A DNA stretch of 64,000 bases, from assembly GCA_027422505.1 (NCBI GenBank), contig JAPQWV010000742.1, forward strand, positions 62,001 through 126,000, read 5' to 3'. Positions 44,829 to 56,672 of the stretch are shown one piece after another. Made by a program: the position numbers and the translations under genes. The notes beneath the pieces are model-generated. The model was not told the origin of the DNA. It ran no database searches and was given only the letters and a program-made list of their open reading frames with translations. Origin of the DNA: Craterostigma plantagineum. Lineage: Eukaryota; Streptophyta; Magnoliopsida; Lamiales; Linderniaceae. Positions within the stretch are counted from its first letter, which is position 1. Every line of letters begins with the position of its first letter.

Positions 44829-46722
44829 ATGCTCAATATAAAGTTGCCAACTAAGATCCTTGGCTGCTTATTCCCTTCACACAATTTCGGCAAGAAACCT
44901 TATTCTTCATCAGAAGTTACTCCCCGGAAAATCGAGGGATCATTCGCCAAATTACGAAAGATCCCTTCGAGCAAAGAATCTCCTCTAATTACGAGAAAAA
45001 CCTACCTTACAACAACATCATCTAATGACTTGATTATTAAAGAACGAATGCCTAAACACGTCGCTGTGATAATGGATGGCCACTGACCCTCACTTTTAAT
45101 GTACAAATGTTAGCGGATTTCCCGCAACGAAAACCACGGAAGACCCAACTAATAAAAATTTTCCTTGCGGAATATAATATACTACAGCGGAATAAAAATA
45201 TCTTACATGCGCACACGGTTCACACACGTCATATTTTACAATCACACTCCGTTCGAGTTTATTGACACACAAAACACACTAAAACCGCTCCACGGGTCAC
45301 ATCCATGTACCGCCTTGCCCTCAAAATACCATGGAGCACCGCTACCAGCCTCGTTAGTTTTGACATGTTTCCATGTCAGGCTCGTCAGTACCTACAACAC
45401 GTAAACTGAGCTCCTTGCCCAGTAGATGAAATAATGCATGATGTAATCGTGCACTCAATCCCAAACCCGGTATCTCACATGTAATGCATGCTCTTTCTTT
45501 TCTCACGCTAATCTCCCATTTCACAAATTAAGGCCCTAGATTAGACTCGACACCTCGCATGCCAATCACAATAACGGTAGCCTACTCTGGAAGTTCACGC
45601 CAGGTCGCTTCTTCCGTATAATATATAAAACGGTCACACTTCGGGAAATTCACGCCCGGGTAGACAAAGCGTTCGCATCTGTCTAGTTGCTCACACCTGC
45701 CGCCAGGTGTCATATTGAGTACTAACCTCGACTTAACGAGTCACCAATCACAAAATCATCATATACACCACTTATCAAAACGTTACCGTCTCCAATACGG
45801 TACACACGGTATCAATCCATCACCGACCCACACGATCTGAACTTCCCTCGTTCTAGTATGAAATGCACATGACAAATAAATGCAACAACGTAATTTATTT
45901 AAATTACAATAAAAAGATTCACATATTTCACGCAAAACACGCAGGCATGAAAACACATAAAGCACATATTGCTTACGTATCGTAGGTGAATATTTCACCT
46001 GCCCGTCGTCCTTAAATTAGAAACTTGAAATCCTTAGTATTCCAGACCTCTGAACCTTTTAGACATAAAAATATTATCATATAATTATATCTACTAATCA
46101 AGTCAATATGAATGTTTTTGAACCCTAATTGTCAAAAACTCAAAATATCGAGAATTCATTATATAGCGAAAACTTGAGCAATACTGAAATCGTCAAAGTG
46201 ATAGAAAATGCCAAAACTTAATATATCATGCCGAAATCTTTCCAACCTTTAAACAGTTCAATATATATAATAACCATTTGAGAAAATCACGAAAACCACT
46301 CAATATTCAATAACTGCGCTAACACTTGTGTTAGCTCAAACCCGGTGAAACTACTTATTGCCGAAAGTTTAGTAAACTTGTCAAAGCTATTCATACCTAA
46401 AGCTAGATAGCATCGAAGATATATGCTACACTAATCACTAACTATATTGATCCTTGTCGAAAACTAAATAAGCTTGCCAAAGAATCTTGAGAACAGCGAA
46501 AACTTAGGTAATATAACGAAAACTTTGTAAACCTATCATAGTGAAATTTATTCTATATCCAAGAACTAATCATGAGCTTATCATTCGATCAGACCGCAAA
46601 ATTATACACACTTCTCACCTGTATATGTTTCACAAAAGTTCTAATACTAAAACTACTCCCCATAAATACCTATATGTATGTACGTAATATAAATATGAGA
46701 ATATGAAATTCATCTAACATTT

Positions 46723-47018
46723 TGAAGAATTTTGTAATTCCGATTTGTTCTTGAGATTCTTGTAACAGGTGTTTCGAAAGAAAAGCAAAATTCATTCCAT
46801 TGATTTCAATCTGTGTTACTGTACAATGACCGCCAAAACTAATATATACTACCGCACTGCCCTATTTACATATTAGACCTATTAATGTATTTTGGGCCCA
46901 ATTAGTAATTGACCCATTTACAGCTTCAACTAACATAACGGCTATTACGAATGAAAGAAGAACAGAGAGCAGAGTATAAGCAGAGGAAAGAGCACTGATC
47001 AGACTAATACTCTCAACA
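46723..47018 (-). repeat. Copia-3 3' LTR
   Basis: Plus strand tgaagaatttt to actctcaaca. By eye it is identical to 51462-51757. Confidence 0.93.
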
Positions 47019-47024
47019 CTCCCC

Positions 47025-48413
47025 TCAAGTATGGTTTTCGTATAAATCGAGAACACCATACTTGTCAAGAAGATATAGAAACTGTTCTTTCCTTAATGGC
47101 TTTGTCAATAACTCTACGGGCTGGTCTGATGATGGAATATAGGCAATTTGGATGGTCCTATCTTCAATTTTATCTCTAATAAAGTGACAATCAACCTCTA
47201 TGTGTTTGCTCCTCTCATGGAAAACTGGGTTTGCTGCGAGCTGCAGGGCAGACTTGCTGTCGGACCAGACCTCTACAGGATACAGATGTTTAATATTTAG
47301 ATCACTTAGCAGACCAAGCAACCATGTAACTTCAGATGTCACTAAAGCGAGTGATCTGTATTCTGCTTCTGCAGAACTTTTTGCAACAATGGTTTGTTTC
47401 TTCGATTTCCATGACAATTGAATCTCCCATCTTTATCAGAAACCCAGATAGTGATCTCCTAGTGTTTGGACACGCAGCCCAATCTGCATCACAATAGACT
47501 TTCAGCTTCAGCTCACTGTTGGCAGAGAAGATCAGTCCAAGTCCCGGCCTTCCTTTTAAATATCTTAAGACTTTGTATGCTGCATAGATGTATTTGCCTT
47601 GGCTTGTGCATGAATTGACTAAGAACCTGCACTGCATATGTAATATCAGGTCTTGTAATGCATAGATATAGTAATTTTCCTACTAATCTCTGAAAACTAA
47701 AAGTGTCTGCCAGGATAGGATCATTTTGATCTATCTTCTGCCTCACAGCCTTGCTATTTTCTTCTATTGGTGTATGAGCCAGTTTACATCCAGTCATACC
47801 AGTCTCCTTGAGTAGATCCAGCACATACTTCCTTTGATTCAAGTGGATTCCCTGTTTTGATCTTGCCACTTCTATTCCAAGAAAAAACTTCAATTCTCCT
47901 AAATCCTTCATAAGAAAAACTTTATTAAGATAGTCTTTACACTCATTGATGAGTGTTAGGCCATTTCTAGTAATCAATATATCATCAACATAAACCAATA
48001 AGATTATAAACTTGTCACCTCGCTGCATAGTAAACAAGGAATAGTCATGTGTTTGACTGATGAAAACCAAACTTACTTATAACCTCAACAAATTTGAGGC
48101 TCCATTGTCTTGACGCTTGTTTTAAACCATACAATGGTTTTTGGAGTTTACAGACTTGGTGTTCTGCTGTTCCAGAATCTTTAAGACCTAGTGGGACTAC
48201 CATGTACACCTCTTCATTTAGATCTCCTTGAAGGAAAGCGTTAGTAACGTCCATTTGAAACAAAAACCAGTCATAAACAGCAGCAATAGAAAGGACTGCT
48301 CGGATGGTAACATGCTTCACTACTGGTGAGAAGGTTTCACTATAATCCACCCCTTCCTTTTGTGTGTATCCCTTAGCTACTAGTCTAGCTTTATACCTTT
48401 CTACTTTCGCCAT
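47025..48413 (-). pseudogene. Copia-3 reverse transcriptase and RNase H
   Basis: 48413-48045 has the RT blocks [37 protein letters not shown] and [11 protein letters not shown]. 48070-47513 has LLVYVDDILITRNG with the catalytic DD. RNase H is at 47637-47332 (YCDADWAACPNTRRSLSGF) and, after a 1-nt shift, 47417-47025 (AKSSAEAEYRSLA; HIEVDCHFIRDKI). All motifs are well conserved despite three frame changes. Confidence 0.92.
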
Positions 48414-48497
48414 TAGATTTGTATTTTATAGTGTATACCCATTTGTTACCTATAACAGTTTTACCTTGAGGTGGATCTACCAGTTTCCAAGTCCCAT

Positions 48498-50443
48498 TTA
48501 TTCTAGTGCTCTAATTTCTGAATTCATGGCTTCTACCCATCTCATATCACCTTTTGCTTCTTCATATGACTTAGGGACATAGTCCTTTGAAATAGCAGCT
48601 AGATATTCCCTATAATCTGGATCAATTCCATCATACTGAATTGAATCTGATAAGGGGTATCTAGTACTATTAGCCATATTAGTATCTGATATACAGGGTG
48701 ATATGAAATCAGTGTGCCAATATGGAGGTTTAGAGATCCTACCTGATCTTCTTACCTCAGGCTCGGGTGGCTGATCTGGACTTGTATCAGGATCAGGCTG
48801 TTCTGTCCCTGCATCAACTATATCTGGTTGGAGTTGGACTGTGGTACTGTCCATCGGCTGTTGGTAGGGTATGATCAATTCATCATAATAGCTTTGCTCA
48901 TTCTGTGCTGGAAACCTTCCTCTGTCCAGGTTAGTAGCATTGACAGCACATGGAAATACATCCTCAAAAAATATTACATCTCTAGATACAGTAAACATCT
49001 CTGAATTTAAATCCAACAACCTGTACCCCTCCTGTGTGGTAGACTACCCCATGAAGACACAAGGTCTGGATCTGTGCTGAAATTTGTCTTTCTGTACAAT
49101 GATCTTTGAAAAACAGAGACAGCCGAAACCTTAAAGTGCAGATATGAAGGTTCTTTTCCATAAAGTATCTCAAAAGGTGTCTTACCATTTAACAAAGGAG
49201 TTGGAGTTCTGTTTATAAGATAAACAGCTGTCTTTACACACTCACCCCAAAATTTAGTAGGGACATTTGAGTGAAATTTTAAGGCCCTGGCAACATCAAG
49301 TATATGCATGTGCTTTCGCTCCACAACCCCATTCTGCTGGGGTGTGTATGCACACGAGCTCTGGTGTATTATGCCTTTAGAGTCTAACATAGCATTGCAT
49401 TCATGGGAGAAAAATTCAGTAGCATTGTCACTCCTAATAGTTTTTATTCTAGCACTGAACTGGTTTTCAACATATTCAATGAAATCTCTAAGCATTCCAA
49501 TGACTTCTGTTTTAGCTTTTAACATAAAAATCCAGCATGTTCTCGAATGATCATCCACAATAGTTAGAAAATACGTCTCATTATTGTAAGTTAACTCCTA
49601 ATATGGACCCCAAATATCAATATGCACAAGTTCAAATATAGCCGCAGCTGAGAGCTTTCTAATAGGAAATGTAGACCTTGCATGTTTTGCTAAAGGGCAT
49701 ATGCTGCAATATCTAACAGAATCATTGATGTTTAACTGCAAATCATTCATATATTTGAATCTTCCAAATGACATGTGTCCAAGTCTATAATGCCATAGAG
49801 ATACATCATCATTCTTATTCAAACTGAAAACAGATTCTTTATTAGCATGAATGGAAAAACTAGCAGACTTCAGCTTGTCCTTTATTGGCAGATGTGAGGG
49901 GTTTGGTTTGAGTATGTATAGACCATTCTCTAGTCTACCAATCCCCCTTATCTTGCAAGTCAAGACTTCCTGTATAATACACAGATCATGAGAGAAAGAA
50001 AAACACAGATTCTCATCTTTTATCAATTTTGAGACTGATAGCAGATTATGGCTAAATTCTGGCACATATAGGACATTTCTAAGCCTAAGGTTATCATGGA
50101 TCAGAATGCTACCAGATATCTCTACTCTACTGCATGACCCATTAGATAATCTTACATTATTAACTCTGCATGCATCATTATCAAAACTACTAAGTAACTC
50201 ACTGTTGCAGGTTATGTGATGGTTAGCACCTGTGTCTATTATCCATTTGTGAGCTGAATTAGCAGAATTGAAAGGTATACCTGAGGTGTTCACAGTTGCT
50301 GTGGTCCCAATGGCCTTTGACTCCTCAAGATTAGCACTCCTTTCAAGCAGCTTCAGGATTTGTGAATGCTGCTCACTTGTGAAACCTTGCAGATTTCCTG
50401 AAGCCTCCCCCTTAACCTTGTCACAGCTCATCTCTGAAACCAT
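48498..50443 (-). pseudogene. Copia-3 protease, GAG-pre-integrase, integrase and linker
   Basis: 50443-49598 contains the protease WIIDTGANHHITCN (DTG rather than DSG), LWHYRLGHMS and CSICPLAKHARS, ending HIDIWGPY before an in-frame TAG at about 49597. 49558-49007 continues in the integrase core with DDHSRTCWIF, IRSDNATEF and QQNGVVERKHMHILD. 49019-48498 is the acidic, Pro-rich linker to the RT. Confidence 0.9.
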
Positions 50444-51424
50444 GATGTTGTTTGCCCTGAACCTACCACCTCCAAATCTGCCTTGGCCCCTTCTGGCTCC
50501 AAACCTCTCCTTCCTCCCCTCACAAAGTTGGGAGGATAGCCATGTATCTTGAAGCAGCTGTCCTTAGAGTGGCCGGTTATGTTGCAGTGATCACAGAATA
50601 ATCCATTCTTTGCATTTTGATTGATGTTATTGTTAAAGTGATTGCCAGACAGCTGAGACATAAGAGCCATAGAATGATCAGTGTTGGATGGCTGCAAATG
50701 AATTCCTCTCTGAGCCTCTTCATTCAACACCATCGAGAACACTTGACTGTGAGATGGTAGGGGTGACATCAAGAGGATTTGTGACCTAATGTTCTGATAG
50801 CAGTCGTTCAAGCCAATGAGAAACTGCATCATTTTCTGCCAGCTGCAGAAGTCCTTGTATTCCTTTGTCACTTCACTCGCCGGTGTAGGAATTATTGAAT
50901 CATATTCATACCAAAGTGTCTTGAGCTATTGTAATATTCCGAGACTGATGATGCACCTTGAGTGCTCGAATAAAGCTCTCTAAACAATCCGTACATCCTC
51001 TCACCATTGATTTTATCAAACCTTTGCCTCAGATCTTCCCAGATTTCTACTGCACTTTGATGATACACAATTCCTGAGATCAATTCTTCTGATATGGAGC
51101 GGTGGATCCACGTCTTAACTAAGGCATCACAGCGCTTCCACTGAGCTAGGAGTGGCGAATCCTTTTCTGGACACTTACAAGATCCATCGATGAAGCCGAT
51201 CCTGTTCTTCGCCTCAAGAGCTATCATCATTCTCATGCTCCAGACTTTATCGTTCTAGATCCTTTAAGAATTCCGGTTGTCAAATCGAGATTCGGCATGT
51301 CGGAAGGGTGGATATACATTGGATTATTGAATTGGACAATTCCAGCACCATTGTTGGTGATTGATGAACTCTGTGGATTGTCTGTACTGTTATTGTTTGC
51401 GATCGAGGAATCTTGACTCGCCAT
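50428..51424 (-). pseudogene. Copia-3 gag
   Basis: The ATG is at 51424 (MASQDSSIANNNSTDN). After a frame change near 51236 the Gag domain reads MRMMIALEAKNRIGFIDG and VEIWEDLRQRFDKING. Another change near 50890 leads to MQFLIGLNDCYQNIRSQ and the zinc knuckle CDHCNITGHSKDSC. Confidence 0.88.
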
Positions 51425-51449
51425 TACTGTATGAGCTCGATTCAGCTAG

Positions 51450-51461
51450 GCTCTGATACCA
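51450..51461 (-). promoter_or_regulatory. Copia-3 primer-binding site
   Basis: The minus strand reads tggtatcagagc immediately after the LTR end, complementary to initiator tRNA-Met. Confidence 0.9.
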
Positions 51462-51757
51462 TGAAGAATTTTGTAATTCCGATTTGTTCTTGAGATTCTT
51501 GTAACAGGTGTTTCGAAAGAAAAGCAAAATTCATTCCATTGATTTCAATCTGTGTTACTGTACAATGACCGCCAAAACTAATATATACTACCGCACTGCC
51601 CTATTTACATATTAGACCTATTAATGTATTTTGGGCCCAATTAGTAATTGACCCATTTACAGCTTCAACTAACATAACGGCTATTACGAATGAAAGAAGA
51701 ACAGAGAGCAGAGTATAAGCAGAGGAAAGAGCACTGATCAGACTAATACTCTCAACA
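51462..51757 (-). repeat. Copia-3 5' LTR
   Basis: 296 bp and, by eye, identical to the 3' LTR at 46723-47018. The second cattt target copy follows. Confidence 0.93.
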
Positions 51758-53593
51758 CATTTAAGCTGAGGTCACAAAAACAGTATATAAATTTACCTCA
51801 AATACATATATACAAAGTCACTTATATAAGTCACATATATAAGAATCACATAAGCCACGACAACTTCACAAAATTGTCATTTAATTCACGTAATTCACAT
51901 GTAATACCAAACAAAACTTATAACACTTAAATATATTTACGTGTGTATCTGTGATTCACCTACCTTACATCCCTATTCAGTTGTTTTAAATTTTCCTTGT
52001 ATCTGCTGTGAATTTTCTTTTGAATAAAGTTTCTTTTTCCCTTCCTCCTTGGTTCATGTTTGTTCTCTTGCTCTTAGTACTAAAATGAGGGTTACGATCT
52101 TTAACTTACATGTGTATATATTTGAGAATTTAGGAATTCGTGAGAAATGATTTGACATAGGGTAGGTATCCTCACGAGTTAAACAAAGCTCCCCCTACAT
52201 ATGATATTTTTATTATTTGCCTTTAAATTATTTACCTTATCCATTAATTACTTAAGCTAGGGAGAATATAATATCATATATTCAGTATAAGAAGTTACGA
52301 AACAAGAATAAGATGTTTACCTTCTCCACTTCGAATTCTTTGAATTACTTAAGAGTTTGTTGAGCTTAGCTAGAACCTCCTTCGTTTCTTATCCTTTGTT
52401 CCTTGGTTTTAACGTTTCATTCTTTGGGATATTTATGCATATAAGATAGATATTAAGATTTTCGAAATTGATGAATGATTAGACAAGTTGCTAGATGACG
52501 TTCTTTTCCTTATGCTTAAGAAATTTTTTATTACTTCTCTCTCTAAGTACTTTGGGCCGAGCTTACATTGGGCCTTATTATCTTATTAATAATTGGATTC
52601 TTATTAATTTGGGTGGGTTAATTTACTTGGGTAGAATATTATTTTGGGCCAGATTTCTTACTTGAACACACTCTCAGTTTGGCCCATTCCAATACTAGTT
52701 CCATTAATTTGAAGGTTTAAAACGTTAATTACATCCTAAATCCCGTATCGAAATTTACGGGTATTACAGCCACGCAAGAAGGGCTGAGAAAAGAGGCTTG
52801 CCAATACAATTAGGGCATTACTTTGGTTTCATGGTGAAGCTTAAAGCAATGATCTTTTGCTGTATCAGACTTGGGATTTCAGTTTTCACGGCTTATTCAA
52901 TGTCATTAGAGAATTGGAAACGCCCAAAGGTATGTCATAAGATCTTCGTCGTCTCAATATATTGTACGCCTTTCTTATGATAATTCGGAGGGCTTTCAAT
53001 GTTTTTTTCCCTCGGGATGAAATTGACTGGTTAATGATCATTTTCGAACGCGTAATTAAGTCGTATATCAAACAGCTGATATATAGGTACTACACCATGA
53101 CTGAATGTATATAATTGGATTACAATATCTCATACATAATATATGCATATGTCTTTTTATAACAGCCAGTAATTGGAGACAAAAAGAGGCGTCCCTTTTC
53201 TCTCCAAAAAGCAATATGTGAAGCTGAGGAAATCTCAAAATCGAACAAAGGCATGCATTTCATAATGGCTATAAGTTACAGTGGACAAACAAAATAATCG
53301 AAGCTGTAAAAGACATAGTTGGTCAAAGATGGCACAATGCAAAGAGAAGACATCAACGCGAGCGTGTTAGAACGACAACTTGAAATCTCTAACACGGTGA
53401 AATTCCCTAACCCCGACTTGTTAATAAGAATGAGCGGAGAGTTAAGGCTTAGCAATTTCATGCTATGGCAGTCAGCTTATGCCGAGTTTTACTTCTGCAA
53501 TAAATTATTGCCAGATTTTAAAGAGGAAGATTTGATCGATGCGTTGAAATTTTCCAAGGAAGGAACAGATGTTATGGTGGTAGAAAGAATTAG

Positions 53594-54504
53594 AACGAAT
53601 GATATATGTTTAGTATTGTTCTTTTATAACGGTGGTAATCTATATACTCTTATATAAAGAGCATTGGGGATAAAAACTGTAATTAATTGGTCAGGCATTG
53701 ATCAATCAAAATTTTTCTACTTTAATTACTATTAAAAAATAAAAATCTTATAAATTAGAATAACCACTCATTACATTTTTAGTATATAATTTATTAAATT
53801 CATCTACTAATTAGTTTTATATTTCTGCACACGCATAGGATGTGTTAGAAGTACTAGTAATAATAAAATGCTGGTCTGAAGTTATATGCATAACTTGTAG
53901 ATTAAACAACTAATAAAATGATACCAAACCGATGGTCAATAAACTTAACTAGTGAATTTATATGCACCTTTGAGTCGGCTTGAAGGAGGATTCGAATTAA
54001 AAATATATTATCACCTAAGCTCATTGCACCGTTGACTATATAATATATTAAGAAAGAACAAAACCATTGAGGCCTATATAGCCCAAATTTATATAGAATT
54101 GGATCCCTCCCTCTCAAATCCAGGTCAACTCACAATTCTACATAATTCGGGCCATGTAATAGTACTATGAATGGAAGAAGTCCGTAATTACGTGGAAGAA
54201 TATGGGTGACGTGGTCCAAATAAATACATTATTTTGGAACTGAAATATGTTTGGCATTTAAGGACATTGAATGTGATAGAATTAACTATGCGGTTGGTAG
54301 TATACACGCATCATGGGCAAATACACACCATACGATAATAATAAGATGGCATTTCTTGAAGGTGTCGGCATGTAGTAATCAAGCCCTAGTACGAGAAAAA
54401 GTAGCGAGAATATATCACACCAAAGCAGCTATATAGTCAACATCTCACTAACAACAATATATGAGTCCATGATTTATTTACGGAAAATTATATTTATTGA
54501 CGAG
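53594..54504. other. spacer after copy 2
   Basis: AT-rich DNA. No gene, domain or element end is recognised. Confidence 0.5.
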
Positions 54505-54512
54505 GAGCCATG

Positions 54513-55166
54513 TAGACATGCCCACATTTAACCTTAACCGCCGGTTAATTAACCGCCGGTTACGGTTATAACCGTAACCGGCAACCGTCATCGGCCGGTT
54601 ACGGGCGGTTAGGGGTTTTCCCAAAACCGCCAACCGCCGGTTATTAACCGCCGGTTAGGCGGTTGAACCGGCGGTTACAACCGTTAAATAAAAAAAAAGT
54701 AAAAAAAAAATAAAATACTATTTTAATTTACTAATATTAATATTAATTAATTAGAAATACTATGTAACTTTACTAATATTAATACTAAATTAATTAGAAA
54801 TTATTGAAAATATGTATTTTATATTGTATTAAAATTTTGTAATATATTTATAATTCATAAAATTTTATTATATTGAAAATTTAACATCAAAATAGTAAAA
54901 TACGAACGAAAATACACCGAAAATTCATTTAACTTTTGCAGTAAATCGCAAATTTAAAAATAAAAAAATAAAAAAATTAAAAAAAAAATAAAAAAAAGTT
55001 AACCGGCGGTTAACCGTAACCGGCGGTTGACTAACCGGCGGTTAGATTAACCGGCAACCGGGAACGGCTAACCGTCAACCGCCCCGGCCGGTTAGGTTAC
55101 GTGGACTAACCGTCAACCGCCGGTTACTAACCGCCTAACCGGCTAACCGGCGGGTGGGCATCTCTA
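54513..55166. mobile_element. non-autonomous hAT element, 654 bp, with aaccgccggtt subterminal repeats
   Basis: An 8-bp target duplication gagccatg (54505-54512 and 55167-55174) flanks termini tagacatgcccac and, inverted, tagagatgcccac: 13-bp inverted repeats with one mismatch. Both ends carry dense clusters of aaccgccggtt/ccggcggtt motifs, and the centre is AT-rich with no transposase. 8-bp duplications and TAG..CTA ends are hAT features. The subterminal arrays would be transposase binding sites. Confidence 0.92.
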
Positions 55167-55174
55167 GAGCCATG

Positions 55175-56592
55175 CATACACACCCTTCACATTTAAATGT
55201 TATTTCGGTCCATCGAAAAAGACTTCATATCGTCTCTCTATGACTACCATACATATATCTCTAACAATAAATACACTGACTACGATATCCTATGCTCGCG
55301 ATTGTAACATCTCATTTAATTTCTTCAAAACATGATCGCTATAGATTAGATCGAAAACTACCTTTTCTTCTTCTAAGATAAATGGTCCATCCTCCACGGA
55401 AATGCGCCGAAAATTATTACATCTGTTAGGAATTGCGAGCCTAAACTCACTGGAGTTAGACCGGGAAGCGGCTGGAAAGTCGGCCGGATGATCACAGCTC
55501 ACTGAAGAACAGATTCTGCCCAAGAATATGCTAAGTATCCAGATTTAATATGGACCGTTCGATGATAGGACGCACATGATCTGAGGTTCAGATATAAATA
55601 CCTCAGTTTAAATGGTATCCGTTAGATCTGGCGCGCAAGGGATCAAGGGCTGTGATTTAAAGCAGGAAAATTACTCAATTAGTTAAACACGTTATCAGTG
55701 TTAGCTCTGGGCAAGTATTGACCGTTGCACGCATGGAAATCTGATCCAATGGCAGAAATCGAGCTTCAACAGGCAATCTTTGAGAGCTTGTAACTTTCTC
55801 TAGGGTTAGAGTTAGAGAGTTGTTAACTAGAGATTTGTGCTTAAATTTTAAAACCACAGCTAGGTTATATGCAATTTAGCCTTACATTTAACTGTAAAGC
55901 TTTTCTAAATGTAACTAATCCTCATAATCTGTGTATCGTCCAAAGTGCATACAAAAATGCTTGGTCTTGAAAGAGCTATGAGATTTTTTTTATATTTTTC
56001 TCAATCATATTTGTTGTGAGGAAAATAAATGGAGCGGTCAAGTATTCAAGTTCTACATAATGCAAAAATAAACATTCAGTTCAACAAGTTAATAATGCTA
56101 GTGTTGACTTTGATTCCAGAAAATAATATAAAATTTCATAGAGAAAGAAAAAATAATAAGCCTCACAATCACAGGGCTGCGCAAAATTACAGCTGACAGC
56201 TATATGACGCAATTAACAGCTAAGAGCTATATGAAATGAATTTTGTCAAGTATTCGATATATGACAATATAAAATTTGGGATATATAATACAAATAATAC
56301 ATATGTATCTCCTAGCCGCAAACGTAGCATATCCAAATCCAAAATAGGTTGTTTACCAATCCAATCAATGTTTCATTCAACTTCATAATAATCGACGCTA
56401 AATCTTATAGGATAAGCCTCGCAGTCACCAAAATTAAGGGCTACAAGCCGAAAAAAAAAATTGTATTATTACAAAAAAGAAGCTGGTCTAAAAAATGTCG
56501 ACGGTCAAAGAAAAAGTTCAATATACATATTATTACAAAAGAGTTGACCTTAGAGTCCATTATTACCTTAACCGACTTTGCAACGAAAAAAG
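55175..56592. other. spacer and upstream flank of copy 3
   Basis: No gene is supported. 55424-55620 has a tgttagga start and a gatataaatacc TATA-like box, as in an LTR, but I find no second copy or target duplication. From 56038 it aligns with the upstream flank of copy 1. Confidence 0.5.
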
Positions 56593-56600
56593 TATATAAA
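56593..56600 (+). promoter_or_regulatory. TATA box of cis-prenyltransferase copy 3
   Basis: tatataaa 80 nt before the ATG at 56673, at the same spacing as in copy 1. Confidence 0.65.
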
Positions 56601-56672
56601 GGAAAGGATCCATCGGAATGCATTATAGCATTATCCCAAAAAGGAAAAACACTTCGACCAACAATTATTACA

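Larger units (their letters stand above)
46723..51757 (-). mobile_element. Copia-3: very young Ty1/Copia retrotransposon, minus strand
   Basis: LTRs at 51462-51757 and 46723-47018 (296 bp each) appear identical over their full length. The target duplication cattt is at 46718-46722 and 51758-51762. The primer site is at 51461-51450 and a short purine tract (rc of ctcccct) at 47025-47019. Gag, protease, integrase, RT and RNase H are all present in Copia order. The coding frame is nonetheless interrupted about eight times. Nested inside the solo-LTR-like insertion in copy 2, it is one of the most recent events in the window. Confidence 0.95.
45084..52768. mobile_element. solo-LTR-like insertion in copy 2, about 2.6 kb without the nested Copia-3
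   Basis: The insertion starts tgaccctcac, ends gtattaca and is flanked by gccac at 45079-45083 and 52769-52773. Those are the 5-bp duplication and TG..CA ends of LTR integration. After removing Copia-3 and one of its target copies about 2.64 kb remain, with no RT, integrase or gag reading frame. On the minus strand it begins tgtaatacccg, a start I associate with long Ty3/Gypsy LTRs. A solo LTR from recombination is the simplest reading. Confidence 0.75.
44829..53593 (+). pseudogene. cis-prenyltransferase copy 2, split by nested insertions
   Basis: Exon 1 starts at 44829 (MLNIKLPTKILGCLFPSHNF), has a Ser-rich plastid-like leader and reaches MPKHVAVIMDGH at 45083. It resumes at 52774 (ARRAEKRGLPIQLGHYFGFM) and ends at 52929 at a GT donor. 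The 7.7 kb between is a TG..CA insertion with gccac duplicated, cutting the active-site motif. Exon 2 is 53016-53086, but its acceptor reads tcgg where copies 1 and 3 have tcag. Exon 3 is 53166-53593. It lacks about 15 nt near its start, is frameshifted after SYSGQ and again near the end, but still shows LLIRMSGELRLSNFMLWQSA. This is clearly a dead gene. Confidence 0.93.

Noticed and set aside
55290..55523. 77-residue minus-strand frame (EEEKVVFDLIYSDHVLKK)
   Set aside because: Protein-like in places, but no family recognised and no exon signals. It may be part of an unidentified repeat.
55424..55960. Possible LTR starting tgttagga with a TATA-like box
   Set aside because: No partner copy, primer site or target duplication found.
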